From the NCBI RefSeq assembly GCF_020386635.1, contig NZ_CP081942.1, positions 5,146,001 through 5,210,000 on the forward strand: a stretch of DNA of 64,000 nt, read 5' to 3'. The notes under the pieces are model-generated. The model was given only the letters and a program-made list of their open reading frames with translations. It made no database searches and was not told the origin of the DNA. Source of the DNA: Pseudomonas sp. MM211 (GTDB lineage: Bacteria; Pseudomonadota; Gammaproteobacteria; Pseudomonadales; Pseudomonadaceae). How positions within the stretch are numbered: the first letter of the stretch is position 1; each line of letters begins with the position of its first letter. A program made the position numbers and the translations under genes. Shown here piece by piece: positions 25,040 through 34,656 of the stretch.

Positions 25040-26025
25040 GAGCGGACTCCTTCTGCGGCGGTGGTCAGGGCGCGAACGATGGCGCGGCGCGCCAGCTCCA
25101 CCTTGAAGGCGTTGTGGGTCAGCGGCTGAGCATCCTTGAGAAGCAGCTCGGCGGCCGCCTCGAAGTGTTCATCACTGGCCGTCAGGCCAACCAGGCTGTC
25201 TTCCACCTCGGTACACCGCCAGGGTTTGTGCGCAACCCCGCCGAGGGCCAGGCGAGCCTGGCGGATCTGCCCCTCGGCATCGAACTTCAGCGCCGCCGCC
25301 ACCGATACCAGGGCGAAGGCGAACGAGGCCAGATCACGCAACTTGAGGTAGGCGCTGTGGGAGGCGAAACCCTCGGCCGGCAACTCAATGGCCAGGATCA
25401 GCTCACCGGCTTCCAGCACGGTGTCGTGCTGCGGCGTATCCCCCGGCAAGCGATGGAACTCGGCGAAGGGCACGTGACGTTCTCCGCCGGGCCCCGTAAT
25501 CACTACCTGAGCGTCGAGCGCAGCAAGTGCCACGCAGAAGTCCGACGGATGCACCGCCACGCAGTGCTCGCTGGCACCGAACAACGCATGGTAGCGATTG
25601 AGACCCTCACGTGCCGGGCAACCGCTGCCGGGCTCGCGCTTGTTGCACGGCACCTGGCTGTCGTAGAAGTAATGGCAGCGGGTGCGCTGCAGCAGATTGC
25701 CGCCGGCACTGGCCATGTTGCGCAACTGCGGCGAAGCGCCGGACAACAGCGCCTGGCTGAGCAGCGGATAGCGCTGCTCCACCTCCGGGTGCCAGGCCAG
25801 ATCGGCATTGCTGACCAGCGCGCCGATGCGCAGACCGCCATCGGCAGTGGGCTCCACGTCGCGCAGGGGCAAGGCGTTGATATCGATCAACCGCTTGGGC
25901 CGCACCAGGTTTTCCTTCATCAGGTCGACGATGTTGGTGCCACCGGCTATGAACTGGCTATCCGGCCCGGCCATGCGCACGGCCTCGTCGATGCCCTGAG
26001 GTTTGCTGTAGCCGAACGGGGTCAT
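25036..26025 (-). CDS. Aldehyde oxidoreductase FAD-binding subunit (PaoB/YagS-like)
   Basis: 329-residue FAD subunit that passes electrons from the iron-sulfur subunit. The FAD-binding segments are QFIAGGTNIVDLMKENLVRP near residues 24-43 and MASAGGNLLQRTRCHYF near 105-121. The cysteine cluster QRTRCHYFYDSQVPC...GSGCPA, with a further SEHC, corresponds to the extra 4Fe-4S site known in the PaoB/HcrB type and absent from plain xanthine dehydrogenase FAD subunits. ATGA overlaps (4 bp) at both gene borders show tight translational coupling. Confidence 0.9.
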   Translation of the reverse strand: MTPFGYSKPQGIDEAVRMAGPDSQFIAGGTNIVDLMKENLVRPKRLIDINALPLRDVEPTADGGLRIGALVSNADLAWHPEVEQRYPLLSQALLSGASPQLRNMASAGGNLLQRTRCHYFYDSQVPCNKREPGSGCPAREGLNRYHALFGASEHCVAVHPSDFCVALAALDAQVVITGPGGERHVPFAEFHRLPGDTPQHDTVLEAGELILAIELPAEGFASHSAYLKLRDLASFAFALVSVAAALKFDAEGQIRQARLALGGVAHKPWRCTEVEDSLVGLTASDEHFEAAAELLLKDAQPLTHNAFKVELARRAIVRALTTAAEGVRS

Positions 26026-26531
26026 GGGCGCACCGCCTTTTCACAGGCCGGCAAGGCTTCTTCGATGGCGGCGACGATGTTGCTGTAGGCACCGCAACGG
26101 CAGAGGTTGCCGCTCATTCGCTCGCGAATGTCAGCGGCATCGTCGATGCGTCCTTCAGCAGCCAGCCCGACCGCTGAACATATCTGTCCGGGCGTGCAGT
26201 AGCCGCACTGGAAGGCATCGTGTTTGACGAAAGCGCGCTGCATCGGATGCAGCTCGCCGTTCTGCGCCAGCCCTTCGATGGTCGTCAGCTCGTGGCCGTC
26301 GAGCATCACCGCCAGGGTCAGGCAAGCGTTGATCCTGCGGCCGTCGAGCAGCACCGTGCAGGCACCGCACTGACCATGATCACAGCCCTTCTTGGTGCCG
26401 ATCAGGTCGAGCTGTTCACGCAACAGATCGAGGGCGGTGATCCACGGATACACCTCGACGTTAAGGGGGCTGCCGTTCAACGACAGGGAAATCGCACGGC
26501 GTTCTGAGCCGTCAGTGATGGTCTCGCTCAT
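26022..26531 (-). CDS. Aldehyde oxidoreductase 2Fe-2S subunit (PaoA/YagT-like)
   Basis: 169-residue subunit with two 2Fe-2S clusters. The plant-type ferredoxin motif GCDHGQCGACTVLLDG...NAC lies at about residues 48-70. The four-helix bundle motif CGYCTPGQICSA...SGNLCRCGAYSNIV lies at about 110-152. Unlike E. coli PaoA it has no twin-arginine signal: the mature-type sequence SLSLNGSPLNVEVYPW starts near residue 16. The complex is therefore probably cytoplasmic. It is the first gene of the three-gene operon. The promoter should lie in 26532-26637. Confidence 0.9.
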   Translation of the reverse strand: MSETITDGSERRAISLSLNGSPLNVEVYPWITALDLLREQLDLIGTKKGCDHGQCGACTVLLDGRRINACLTLAVMLDGHELTTIEGLAQNGELHPMQRAFVKHDAFQCGYCTPGQICSAVGLAAEGRIDDAADIRERMSGNLCRCGAYSNIVAAIEEALPACEKAVRP

Positions 26532-26637
26532 GGGGCTACCTCGGTTCGCTCGGATGTCTGGTGCATCCGTTCAGAATCTGAGGTAGGTGCCAGTAAAAAC
26601 GTTCAGGTTGGATCGCGACCGCAGAGCTGTTCGTTCA

Positions 26638-26863
26638 AGAACCTGTTCACGATCTTTCTAGGCGACGTTAAAGAGGCTGCTACAAGGCAGAAGCTGACTT
26701 TCAGCGACCTCGTGGGAGCGGCTTTAGCCGCGAGCTCTTTATGCCTAGACAGACCAAATCGGGGCTAAAGCCCCTCCCACAAAAGCAGCAGCACCCCATG
26801 TCCGCTCCCGCCACTTTGCAGCTAAAACGCTGAAGTCGAGCCGAAAGATCGTGAACAGGCTCT
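26638..26863. repeat. Palindromic MITE-like repeat abutting the rsmJ stop codon
   Basis: The ends are inverted copies. CCTGTTCACGATCTTTC (26642-26658) matches the complement of 26843-26859 perfectly over 17 bases, and the match extends to AGAACC/GGCTCT. The last bases overlap the rsmJ stop codon (26862-26864). An inverted REP pair sits in the middle. The terminal sequence AGAACC-GTTCACGA recurs in the element at 50449-50589. No ORF is inside. It fills the 330-bp gap between paoA and rsmJ. Confidence 0.7.
26712..26780. repeat. Inverted REP pair (BIME-like)
   Basis: GTGGGAGCGGCTTTAGCCGC (26712-26731) and GGGGCTAAAGCCCCTCCCAC (26761-26780) are in opposite orientation with about 30 bp between them. 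GTGGGAG...GGCTTTAGCC is the usual REP signature in Pseudomonas genomes. Confidence 0.75.
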
Positions 26864-27641
26864 AAGGCGTGAGTTTCTTCAGCGGGTAGATGTCGTAACG
26901 GCTGGATTTACCCTCGAGCGCATAACCCGGCTTCGCTCCCTCGATGACCGGCGCCTTGCGTGGCCGCTTGACCACCACACGATGGCTGGCGAGTTTGAGG
27001 GCCGCTTCGAGCAACGCCGGAGCATCCGTGTCGTCCCCTACGAAAGGCCGGAACAGGCGCATCTCCTTCTTCACCAGCGCACTCTTGTCGCGATGGGGAA
27101 ACATCGGGTCGAGGTAGATCACCTGAGGCACTTCCTCCTGCCAGTCGGCCATGATGGAAATGGCGTTGCCCTGCAGCAGACGCATGCGCGCGACGATGGC
27201 CGCCACCTCGGCATCAGCGGCAGCCCGCTGCAGGCCATCCTCGAGCAGCGCGCCAATCAGCGGCTGGCGTTCGATCAGGCTGATCGTACATCCGAGGCTG
27301 GCCAGCACGAAGGCATCACGGCCGAGGCCAGCGGTGGCATCCAGCACCTGCGGGCGAATGCCCGGCTGAACGCCGACCGCCTTGGCGATCATCTGCCCGG
27401 TGCCGCCGCCGAACTGACGCCGGTGCGCGACCGCGCCCTCGACGAAATCCACCCGCACCGGCCCCGGCGCCTGGGGGCCAAGTTCGACCAGTTGCAAGCC
27501 AGCTTCGCCCAGTTGCAGCGCGAACTCGGCCTCCCCCTCCACCGGCAACCCGAGGCGCTGCGCCCACTGTTGTGCGGCCTCGTGCAGATGCGGGGCCAGG
27601 GCCTCCATGCGGATGCGCGCGGCGGGCTGTTTTTCACTCAT
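26862..27641 (-). CDS. rsmJ: 16S rRNA (guanine1516-N2)-methyltransferase
   Basis: 259-residue SAM-dependent methyltransferase that modifies G1516 of 16S rRNA (YhiQ/RsmJ). It has the SAM motif [19 protein letters not shown] near residues 98-116. The family catalytic segment is [20 protein letters not shown] near 174-193. The C-terminal signature [16 protein letters not shown] is near 219-234. Length and ends match the family. The gene is single, leftward, and its stop codon overlaps the terminal repeat of a palindromic element. Confidence 0.93.
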   Translation of the reverse strand: MSEKQPAARIRMEALAPHLHEAAQQWAQRLGLPVEGEAEFALQLGEAGLQLVELGPQAPGPVRVDFVEGAVAHRRQFGGGTGQMIAKAVGVQPGIRPQVLDATAGLGRDAFVLASLGCTISLIERQPLIGALLEDGLQRAAADAEVAAIVARMRLLQGNAISIMADWQEEVPQVIYLDPMFPHRDKSALVKKEMRLFRPFVGDDTDAPALLEAALKLASHRVVVKRPRKAPVIEGAKPGYALEGKSSRYDIYPLKKLTP

Positions 27642-27736
27642 TGCGGATCGTCCATCGATAACGGTAAAGGGCTCAATATGGGCCTTGATCGGCCGATAGC
27701 CTGTCTATGCGATAGTTTGCCAGAGCCAGCCGTCTG

Positions 27737-28150
27737 ATGTTCGATGTCATCTCCCGTATTCCCGGTGATACCCGGGTCGCGTCTCAGAAAGCCGGCACAC
27801 CCTCGAGTGCCAGCTCGGCGCTGTACGACCAGATTCTGCGCAGCGTGCTGCTGTCGATGGAGAGCCCTGCCAATAGCATGCTCCCGCTCCCCGCGCCGGC
27901 AGCAGCGGATGAGGCCCCGGTACAAGGCATTCGCACCCTCGAAGATGTGATGATGCAGCGCCAGTTCGTCTGCTCGGTGCACGACACCGACAGTGCCCTC
28001 ACCCTTGATCAGCTGGCCCTGCAACCGCAGTCCCTGACAACGCTTGATGAAAGCGAACAGGGCAAGACCAACGAGTTGCTCACGGAATCACTGAATCCCT
28101 GGGAGCTGTTGCTTGGCCGTCTGACGCTGCAACAACGCCTGGCCGTCTGA
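27737..28150 (+). CDS. Uncharacterised protein
   Basis: 137-residue ORF divergent from rsmJ, not recognised. It has no signal peptide or membrane segment. It is rich in Leu, Ser and Gln with an acidic balance, and is probably helical in the second half (SLNPWELLLGRLTLQQRLAV at the C-terminus). A middle Pro/Ala-rich stretch (LPLPAPAAADEAPVQG) looks like a linker between a short N-terminal and a C-terminal helical part. The ribosome site is weak. The opposite-strand frame has arginine/histidine-rich shadow composition, so this strand is preferred. Its stop is 4 bp from that of the convergent extensin-like gene. Confidence 0.5.
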   Translation: MFDVISRIPGDTRVASQKAGTPSSASSALYDQILRSVLLSMESPANSMLPLPAPAAADEAPVQGIRTLEDVMMQRQFVCSVHDTDSALTLDQLALQPQSLTTLDESEQGKTNELLTESLNPWELLLGRLTLQQRLAV

Positions 28151-28154
28151 TCGC

Positions 28155-28844
28155 TCAGCGGCACATCCGAAATAGGCCCATATCCAGATGGAAATGGTCG
28201 CGATGAGCAGCGTTGTAGTCGGGCCCCAAGGTGGTGTTGAAGGTGGTGCAGGCAGCCTGCTGTACCTGACGCAGGAACAGCGATTTGTCATCGCTGCCGG
28301 GCCAGTCGCGCAGCACGCTGATACGGCTGCCATCGGCCAGGCGAAAACCGACGATATCCAGAGCATTGGCCGAAGCGTGCTGGCTACGCCGCTGACTGCC
28401 GGCGATGGTGCGGCAGGCGAAGCTGCCGACATGGTCGATCTGGGTGACGCGCTGGCCGAACACCTCCTGCGCCGCCGGCTGCAAACCATGCCGCTCGAAC
28501 AGGGCGAATGCCGCCGCCACCGGGCAGGTGGCGATGAAACTGCTGCTCAAGCGCACATCGCTGCCCTGCACGCGTACCGTGTTGGTCAGCGGGCAATCAG
28601 CGCTGGGCGTGCTGTCGGCCAACGCCACATAGCGCAGCGACGAGGTATCCAACACCGTGCGGCACAGCGCCGGATCGTCCTGCAGACGACCGAGCTTGTA
28701 GCCGGTCAGCCAGTTTGGCGCATCACGCAGATCCAGCGGTGCCCATGGGTTCCAGCGTGGCGGTACGTCGATCCACTGCCGGTACAGCGCCAGCGGCCCA
28801 CCCACGACAATCAGCAATAGCAACGCGAGCAGAAAATTACGCAC
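28155..28844 (-). CDS. Extensin-like C-terminal domain protein
   Basis: 229-residue protein with an N-terminal membrane anchor or signal (FLLALLLLIVVGGPLALY, residues 4-21) and an extensin-like C domain (PF06904 type). Family motifs are ATCPVAAAFALFERHGLQP, VGSFACRTIAG, SQHASANALDIVGFRLADG and the C-terminal HRDHFHLDMGLFRMC. The SxHxxxxALDI and HFHLD histidine/aspartate pattern resembles D-Ala-D-Ala peptidase metal sites, so a periplasmic cell-wall role is plausible but unproven. It lies 2 bp after the PEP-mutase-family gene, in operon. Confidence 0.82.
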   Translation of the reverse strand: MRNFLLALLLLIVVGGPLALYRQWIDVPPRWNPWAPLDLRDAPNWLTGYKLGRLQDDPALCRTVLDTSSLRYVALADSTPSADCPLTNTVRVQGSDVRLSSSFIATCPVAAAFALFERHGLQPAAQEVFGQRVTQIDHVGSFACRTIAGSQRRSQHASANALDIVGFRLADGSRISVLRDWPGSDDKSLFLRQVQQAACTTFNTTLGPDYNAAHRDHFHLDMGLFRMCR

Positions 28845-28846
28845 GC

Positions 28847-29677
28847 TCAGCCACGAAACAGATCGTTGATACGGTCGAACGGCAGCGCCTGCTGCGCACC
28901 ACGCAGGTCACCTGCGTCGGCAAGCTCTGTGGCGGCTTGCAGGAAGGCGCCATAAGCCACCCGCGCCAGATTGGAGCCGAGGCTCACGCGCTTGACGCCA
29001 AGCTCGGCCAATTCGTCCAGCGACAGGTTCAGACTTGGCGAGCCGACCAGCACGTTGACCGGCCTCGGCGCCACCGCCTGCACCACCGCGCTGATCTCCT
29101 CGCGCCGTGTCAGGCCCGGCGCATAAAGCACGTCGGCACCCGCCTCGGCGTAGGCCACCAGGCGGCGGATGGTGTCGTCCAGATCCGCGCGGCCGTGCAG
29201 ATAGTTCTCTGCCCGCGCGGTCAGCGTGAAGGGAAAGCCCAGGCTACGAGCAGCGGCGACCGCGGCATGGATGCGCTCCACCGCCAGCTCGAACGCATAG
29301 ATGGGCGCATCGGCGCGCCCCGTGGCGTCCTCGATGGAGCCACCAACCAGGCCGATTGCAGCCGCCAAACGCAAGGTCTCCGCGCAGTCCTGCGGGCTGT
29401 CGCCATAGCCGTTTTCCAGATCCGCGGCCACCGGCAGGGCCGTAGCGGCGACGATATCCCGCGCATTGGCCAGGGCTTCGTCACGGGATACCGCACCTTC
29501 GGCATCCCGTCGCCCCAGGGAAAACGCCAACCCGGCGCTGGTGGTGGCCAGCGCCTGGAAGCCAACGCTCGCCAGCATCTTCGCCGAGCCGGCATCCCAA
29601 GGGTTGGGCAGCACCAACAGGCCATCCTGCCGATGCAACTGGCTGAAGCGTTCGCCAAGGCGCTGTTGGGTGGACAT
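28847..29677 (-). CDS. Isocitrate lyase/PEP mutase family protein
   Basis: 276-residue TIM-barrel enzyme of the PEP-mutase/isocitrate-lyase superfamily. Motifs are LVLPNPWDAGSAKMLASVGF near residues 21-40, VAADLENGYGDSP near 85-97 (metal-binding acids), GGSIEDATG near 112-120 and FTLTARAENYL near 149-159. The PWDAGSA loop and short length place it in the large subgroup whose members act on 2-methylisocitrate, oxaloacetate or phosphonopyruvate. The actual substrate cannot be named. It is the upstream gene of a two-gene operon with the extensin-like protein. No link to the AEP operon is evident. Confidence 0.85.
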   Translation of the reverse strand: MSTQQRLGERFSQLHRQDGLLVLPNPWDAGSAKMLASVGFQALATTSAGLAFSLGRRDAEGAVSRDEALANARDIVAATALPVAADLENGYGDSPQDCAETLRLAAAIGLVGGSIEDATGRADAPIYAFELAVERIHAAVAAARSLGFPFTLTARAENYLHGRADLDDTIRRLVAYAEAGADVLYAPGLTRREEISAVVQAVAPRPVNVLVGSPSLNLSLDELAELGVKRVSLGSNLARVAYGAFLQAATELADAGDLRGAQQALPFDRINDLFRG

Positions 29678-29790
29678 GCTGAGACTCCCTGAAAACTGGC
29701 CGATGTGATCGGGTCAGTACGCAGGGTATCGGAGTTTTCCAGCGGGGGAGAAATTCACTGTTTTGTCAGTGTTGGGGAATGGCGGGCGCC

Positions 29791-30018
29791 TCAACCTTGC
29801 GGTCGCATGCCCTGAGACAAGCCCAATACCAACCAGAGCAGATTCTGACTGGCCTGCGCCTGAGCAGCCGAGGTGCGCTTGAGATCAGGGTTGGCGCAAT
29901 AGCTACGCCCATGGCTGCTGACCACACCATGGCCAGGCTCATACCAGGAAGCAGCCGCTGCCACCGATACACTGAGCGCCGCTACGAGGAACAAACCTCG
30001 CGCTATTTCTAATCTCAT
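29791..30018 (-). CDS. Small secreted protein downstream of groEL
   Basis: 75-residue protein with a clear signal peptide (IARGLFLVAALSVSVAAAAS). The short mature region holds GHGVVSSHGRSYCANPDLKR and a helical end (ASQNLLWLVLGLSQGMRPQG). The ATG at 30018 is preceded by AAGAGG about 8 bases upstream. One lone cysteine is present in the mature part. It lies 174 bp before the groEL 3' end on the same strand, beyond a strong terminator, so it has its own promoter. Unknown function. Confidence 0.6.
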   Translation of the reverse strand: MRLEIARGLFLVAALSVSVAAAASWYEPGHGVVSSHGRSYCANPDLKRTSAAQAQASQNLLWLVLGLSQGMRPQG

Positions 30019-30138
30019 GATTGCAACCTCTTGATGGCGCTGCAAACGCCGTCTGCTAACACTAGATCACGATAAGCAGTTGCAACTTTTCTCAAGACGA
30101 ACGGTATACCGCCGTGGCGGTCGCCAGAAACTACAGAT

Positions 30139-30168
30139 AAAAAAACCCCGCGGCAAGCGCGGGGTTTC
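30139..30168 (-). terminator. groESL intrinsic terminator
   Basis: ACCCCGCG-GCAAG-CGCGGGGT (30145-30165) is an 8-bp GC stem. On the minus strand a run of seven T (30139-30145) follows. It sits 28 bp past the groEL stop codon. Confidence 0.92.
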
Positions 30169-30192
30169 TTGTTACTGCAGGTGCCGGGTGGC

Positions 30193-31848
<1,656 letters not shown>

Positions 31849-31884
31849 TCAATTCTTGACGGTTAAACGGAGATTCGCGGGAAA

Positions 31885-32178
31885 TCAGGCTTCGACAACA
31901 GCGAGGATTTCGTTCTCGCTCATCACCAGCAGGTCTTCGCCGTCGACTTTGACAGTGTTGCTACCCGAGTACGGGCCGAAAACCACTTTGTCACCGACCT
32001 TGACGGCCAGTGCACGGACTTCACCGCTATCCAGAACGCGGCCAGTGCCAACAGCAACGATTTCGCCCTGATTCGGCTTTTCAGCGGCCGAGCCCGGCAG
32101 CACGATACCGCCAGCAGTTTTGGTTTCTTCTTCGCTGCGACGGATCACGACGCGGTCATGCAAAGGACGAAGCTTCAT
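31885..32178 (-). CDS. groES: Co-chaperonin GroES (Hsp10)
   Basis: 97-residue lid of the GroEL chamber. It starts [20 protein letters not shown]. The mobile loop [17 protein letters not shown] is near residues 19-35. It ends with the family tail [16 protein letters not shown]. The start at 32178 is the conserved one; an upstream extension of 19 residues is not real. First gene of the groESL operon. Confidence 0.98.
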   Translation of the reverse strand: MKLRPLHDRVVIRRSEEETKTAGGIVLPGSAAEKPNQGEIVAVGTGRVLDSGEVRALAVKVGDKVVFGPYSGSNTVKVDGEDLLVMSENEILAVVEA

Positions 32179-32308
32179 TGTCGATCTCTCCCAATAGTTG
32201 TTGATTACAACCGGTGTTCTCACCGGCAGGATCATGGCGTTGCGTACTGCACGTAACGCCGAAATATGTTCCAGCGCAGAAACGCTGAAAAACCTTGCGG
32301 TGACCGCT

Positions 32309-32336
32309 ACATAAGGTCGAACAAGAGCAATTCAAG
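32309..32336 (-). promoter_or_regulatory. Sigma-32-like heat-shock promoter of groESL
   Basis: On the minus strand, CTTGAA (complement of 32331-32336) is followed after 14 bases by CCTTATGT (complement of 32309-32316). This compares well with the heat-shock consensus CTTGAA/CCCCATNT. It is about 130 bp before groES. No CIRCE repeat was seen, as expected for Pseudomonas. Confidence 0.65.
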
Positions 32337-32394
32337 GGTGCGGGGTGAAATTTTTTCCCATCGGGGTAGCGAAAACCGCCCCCGCGAAAACAGC

Positions 32395-32427
32395 GAACCC
32401 CGAACTGGCGTGGCCAGATCGGGGTTC
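32395..32427 (-). terminator. Hairpin after fxsA
   Basis: GAACCCCGA (32395-32403) and TCGGGGTTC (32419-32427) form a 9-bp stem, with an inner GGC/GCC pair. It lies 23 bp past the fxsA stop and upstream of the groES promoter. Only a short T run follows on the minus strand. Confidence 0.6.
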
Positions 32428-32450
32428 TATTACGGCTAAAACGAGACCGG

Positions 32451-32915
32451 TCAATCGCGGCGCTCGTACTCGCCCTCGAGTACGTTCGGACGATTTGCGC
32501 CAGAACCAGGCTGACCATTGCGCGCGGCCAGATCGTCAGCGAAGGCACGCTGACGCTCGGCCTGCTCGGCGGCACGACGGCGCACGCGTTCGACCAGCTT
32601 GCGACGGGTGAAAGGCAGCAGACACAGCAGGCCGATAACGTCGCTGATGAACCCCGGCAGCAGCAACAGACCACCACCTACGGCCATCATCAGCCCCTGC
32701 AGGACTTCCTGATCCGGCATTTCGCCACGGGCTAGTCTTTCGCGGGCACGCCAGGCAGTGGTGATGCCGGCGATACGCAGCATCAGGCCACCGAAGATCG
32801 ACGTAGCGATCACCAGGGCAATGGTCGGCAGTACGCCAATCGCACTACCCACCGAAATAAGTACTGCCAGTTCCAGGATTGGGAACAGCAGGAACAAGAA
32901 CATGAAAATGCGCAT
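32451..32915 (-). CDS. fxsA: FxsA family membrane protein
   Basis: 154-residue inner-membrane protein with three or four hydrophobic segments (FMFLFLLFPILELAVLISVG at residues 4-23, IALVIATSIFGGLMLRIAG near 32-50, MMAVGGGLLLLPGFISDVIG near 75-94). The family signature LLLLPGFISDVIGLLCLLP is intact. FxsA of E. coli eases exclusion of phage T7 by F plasmids when overproduced; its normal role is unclear. The C-terminus is charged and cytoplasmic. It lies just upstream of groES, as in other pseudomonads. Confidence 0.88.
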   Translation of the reverse strand: MRIFMFLFLLFPILELAVLISVGSAIGVLPTIALVIATSIFGGLMLRIAGITTAWRARERLARGEMPDQEVLQGLMMAVGGGLLLLPGFISDVIGLLCLLPFTRRKLVERVRRRAAEQAERQRAFADDLAARNGQPGSGANRPNVLEGEYERRD

Positions 32916-32978
32916 CGCGGTTTCCTTGGCGGAAGAACGACTTCCAGTAGGAGGTAAGTATGGGGTGTTGCGCTTAAT

Positions 32979-33710
32979 TCAAGCTGAAGCCTGAAATTGC
33001 TTTGGCCATGCATCGGCCCGCGCCAGGCGCACCAAGGCTTCGCGCACCTCCCCAGCAGTGTTACAGGATATTGGAAAGGCCAACCAGTACAGGCTCTGAC
33101 CGATACGCAGGTGAAACCCTTCACTGTCGATACCGACCATTTGCGCCGGCTCAGTAGCGGGTAACTCACTCAGCGCAACGTAGTGCGCGATGGCCTCGGC
33201 ATGGTCGCTGTTCATGTGTTCGAGCATACGCCGCTCGCTGTCACCGGCGAAATGGTTACCCAGCGTCACCTGATCGAGCCAGTGGATCGCGCCGAAGCCG
33301 CCGATGTAGCGCCAGCGCACAGGCTGCAATCGCCAGAAATCGAAGTCGTGAGCACTGTGATAACCCCGTGACTCGGGGAAGTAGCGGTAATACCGCTCGC
33401 TGGCCACTTCGATGTCGGGCGCATCAGTGAGCATCTTCGCTTCAGCCAGCAGGGTCAGACGACCAACCGCCTGAACGTCCCCAGCGCCGCGTTCGCCAAC
33501 CAACAGCGAACATTTGCCATCCGCCTTGAGGTTATGAGTGTGCTGGGCGATGCGGCTGATCAGGATCAGCGGCCAGCCTTGGGCATCCAGGCAGTAAGGA
33601 ACAACTGAGCCGAAGGGAAAGCCGGGCATCGCCTTGGAGTGAGTGGATAGCGCGCCACGGTACTCCTTGAGCAACAGCTCCCGGGCTTGGCGATTGGCTT
33701 GCACACTCAT
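32979..33710 (-). CDS. HugZ-like heme/flavin-binding split-barrel protein
   Basis: 243-residue protein with an N-terminal pyridoxamine-phosphate-oxidase-like split barrel (FPFGSVVPYCLDAQGWPLIL, then RIAQHTHNLKADGKCSLLVG). A C-terminal DUF2470 domain begins RRMLEHMNSDHAEAIAHYVA near residue 160. This is the HugZ/CREG-like arrangement; relatives bind or degrade heme. The ATG at 33710 has CAGGAG 7 bases before it, whereas the longer reading would overlap the promoter of the divergent SDR gene. Heme binding here is by family only. Confidence 0.82.
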   Translation of the reverse strand: MSVQANRQARELLLKEYRGALSTHSKAMPGFPFGSVVPYCLDAQGWPLILISRIAQHTHNLKADGKCSLLVGERGAGDVQAVGRLTLLAEAKMLTDAPDIEVASERYYRYFPESRGYHSAHDFDFWRLQPVRWRYIGGFGAIHWLDQVTLGNHFAGDSERRMLEHMNSDHAEAIAHYVALSELPATEPAQMVGIDSEGFHLRIGQSLYWLAFPISCNTAGEVREALVRLARADAWPKQFQASA

Positions 33711-33802
33711 ATCAAGACTCCTGGCAGACGCAGACAAGCGCTTAGGATAATCGCTACAGTGCGGTAACGGCATCCCGCCAAACTGACTCGAAGGGGATCG
33801 GC

Positions 33803-34561
33803 ATGCAACTCGCAGACAAGGTCATCATTATTACTGGCGGCGGCCAAGGGCTCGGCCGGGCAATGGCTGAATACCTCGCGGAGAAACGCGTGCGCCTGGC
33901 TCTGGTCGACCTCAATCAGGAAAAACTCGACGAAACCGCTGCCGCCTGCCGAGCGCTGGGTGTTCAGGCCCGCACTTACCTGTGCAACGTGGCCAACGAG
34001 GAGCACGTCATCCAAACCATCGCCCAGATCGCCGAAGACTTTGGCTCGATCAATGGCCTGGTGAACAACGCCGGCATTCTGCGCGACGGCCTGACCATCA
34101 AGGTCAAGGACGGCGAAATGAGCAAGATGAGCCTGGCGCAGTGGCAATCGGTGATCGACGTGAACCTGACCGGCGTGTTTCTGTGCACCCGGGAAGTGGC
34201 GGCGAAGATGATCGAGCTGCAGAACGAGGGCGCGATCATCAACATTTCTTCGGTTTCGCGGGCCGGTAATGTCGGCCAGGCCAACTACTCGGCCGCCAAG
34301 GCGGGTGTCGCCGCCGACACCGTGGTCTGGGCCCGCGAGCTGGCCCGTTATGGCATCCGCGTAGCGGGGGTCGCGCCGGGCTTCATCGAGACCGACATGG
34401 TCGCCAGCATGAAACCCGAAGCCCTGGAGCGCATGACCGCGGTAATTCCGCTCAAGCGCCTGGGCAAACCGCGGGAAATTGCCCACTCGGTGGCCTACCT
34501 GCTGGAAAACGACTACTTCACCGGGCGCATTCTCGAACTCGATGGCGGCGTGCGCCTGTAG
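33803..34561 (+). CDS. Short-chain dehydrogenase/reductase (FabG-like)
   Basis: 252-residue NAD(P)-dependent oxidoreductase of the classical SDR type. The cofactor motif is [11 protein letters not shown] at residues 11-21. NNAGILRDG is near 89-97. Catalytic Ser lies in [10 protein letters not shown] near 147-156, and the YxxxK pair is in YSAAKAG near 164-170. The C-terminus [12 protein letters not shown] is typical of 3-oxoacyl-reductase relatives. Substrate unknown. It is divergent from the HugZ-like gene and followed by a strong bidirectional terminator. Confidence 0.9.
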   Translation: MQLADKVIIITGGGQGLGRAMAEYLAEKRVRLALVDLNQEKLDETAAACRALGVQARTYLCNVANEEHVIQTIAQIAEDFGSINGLVNNAGILRDGLTIKVKDGEMSKMSLAQWQSVIDVNLTGVFLCTREVAAKMIELQNEGAIINISSVSRAGNVGQANYSAAKAGVAADTVVWARELARYGIRVAGVAPGFIETDMVASMKPEALERMTAVIPLKRLGKPREIAHSVAYLLENDYFTGRILELDGGVRL

Positions 34562-34601
34562 CCCGATAGCTCTCGAGCGCAGCCAGTGGCCTGCCGCTAA
34601 T

Positions 34602-34632
34602 AAAAAGCCCCGCATCATGTGCGGGGCTTTTT
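34602..34632. terminator. Bidirectional intrinsic terminator
   Basis: AAAAAGCCCCGC (34602-34613) faces GCGGGGCTTTTT (34621-34632) across a 7-base loop, with T tracts on both strands. It serves the convergent SDR and DUF481 genes. Confidence 0.95.
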
Positions 34633-34656
34633 CGTAGAGGGTCTCGCGGCAGCGCG

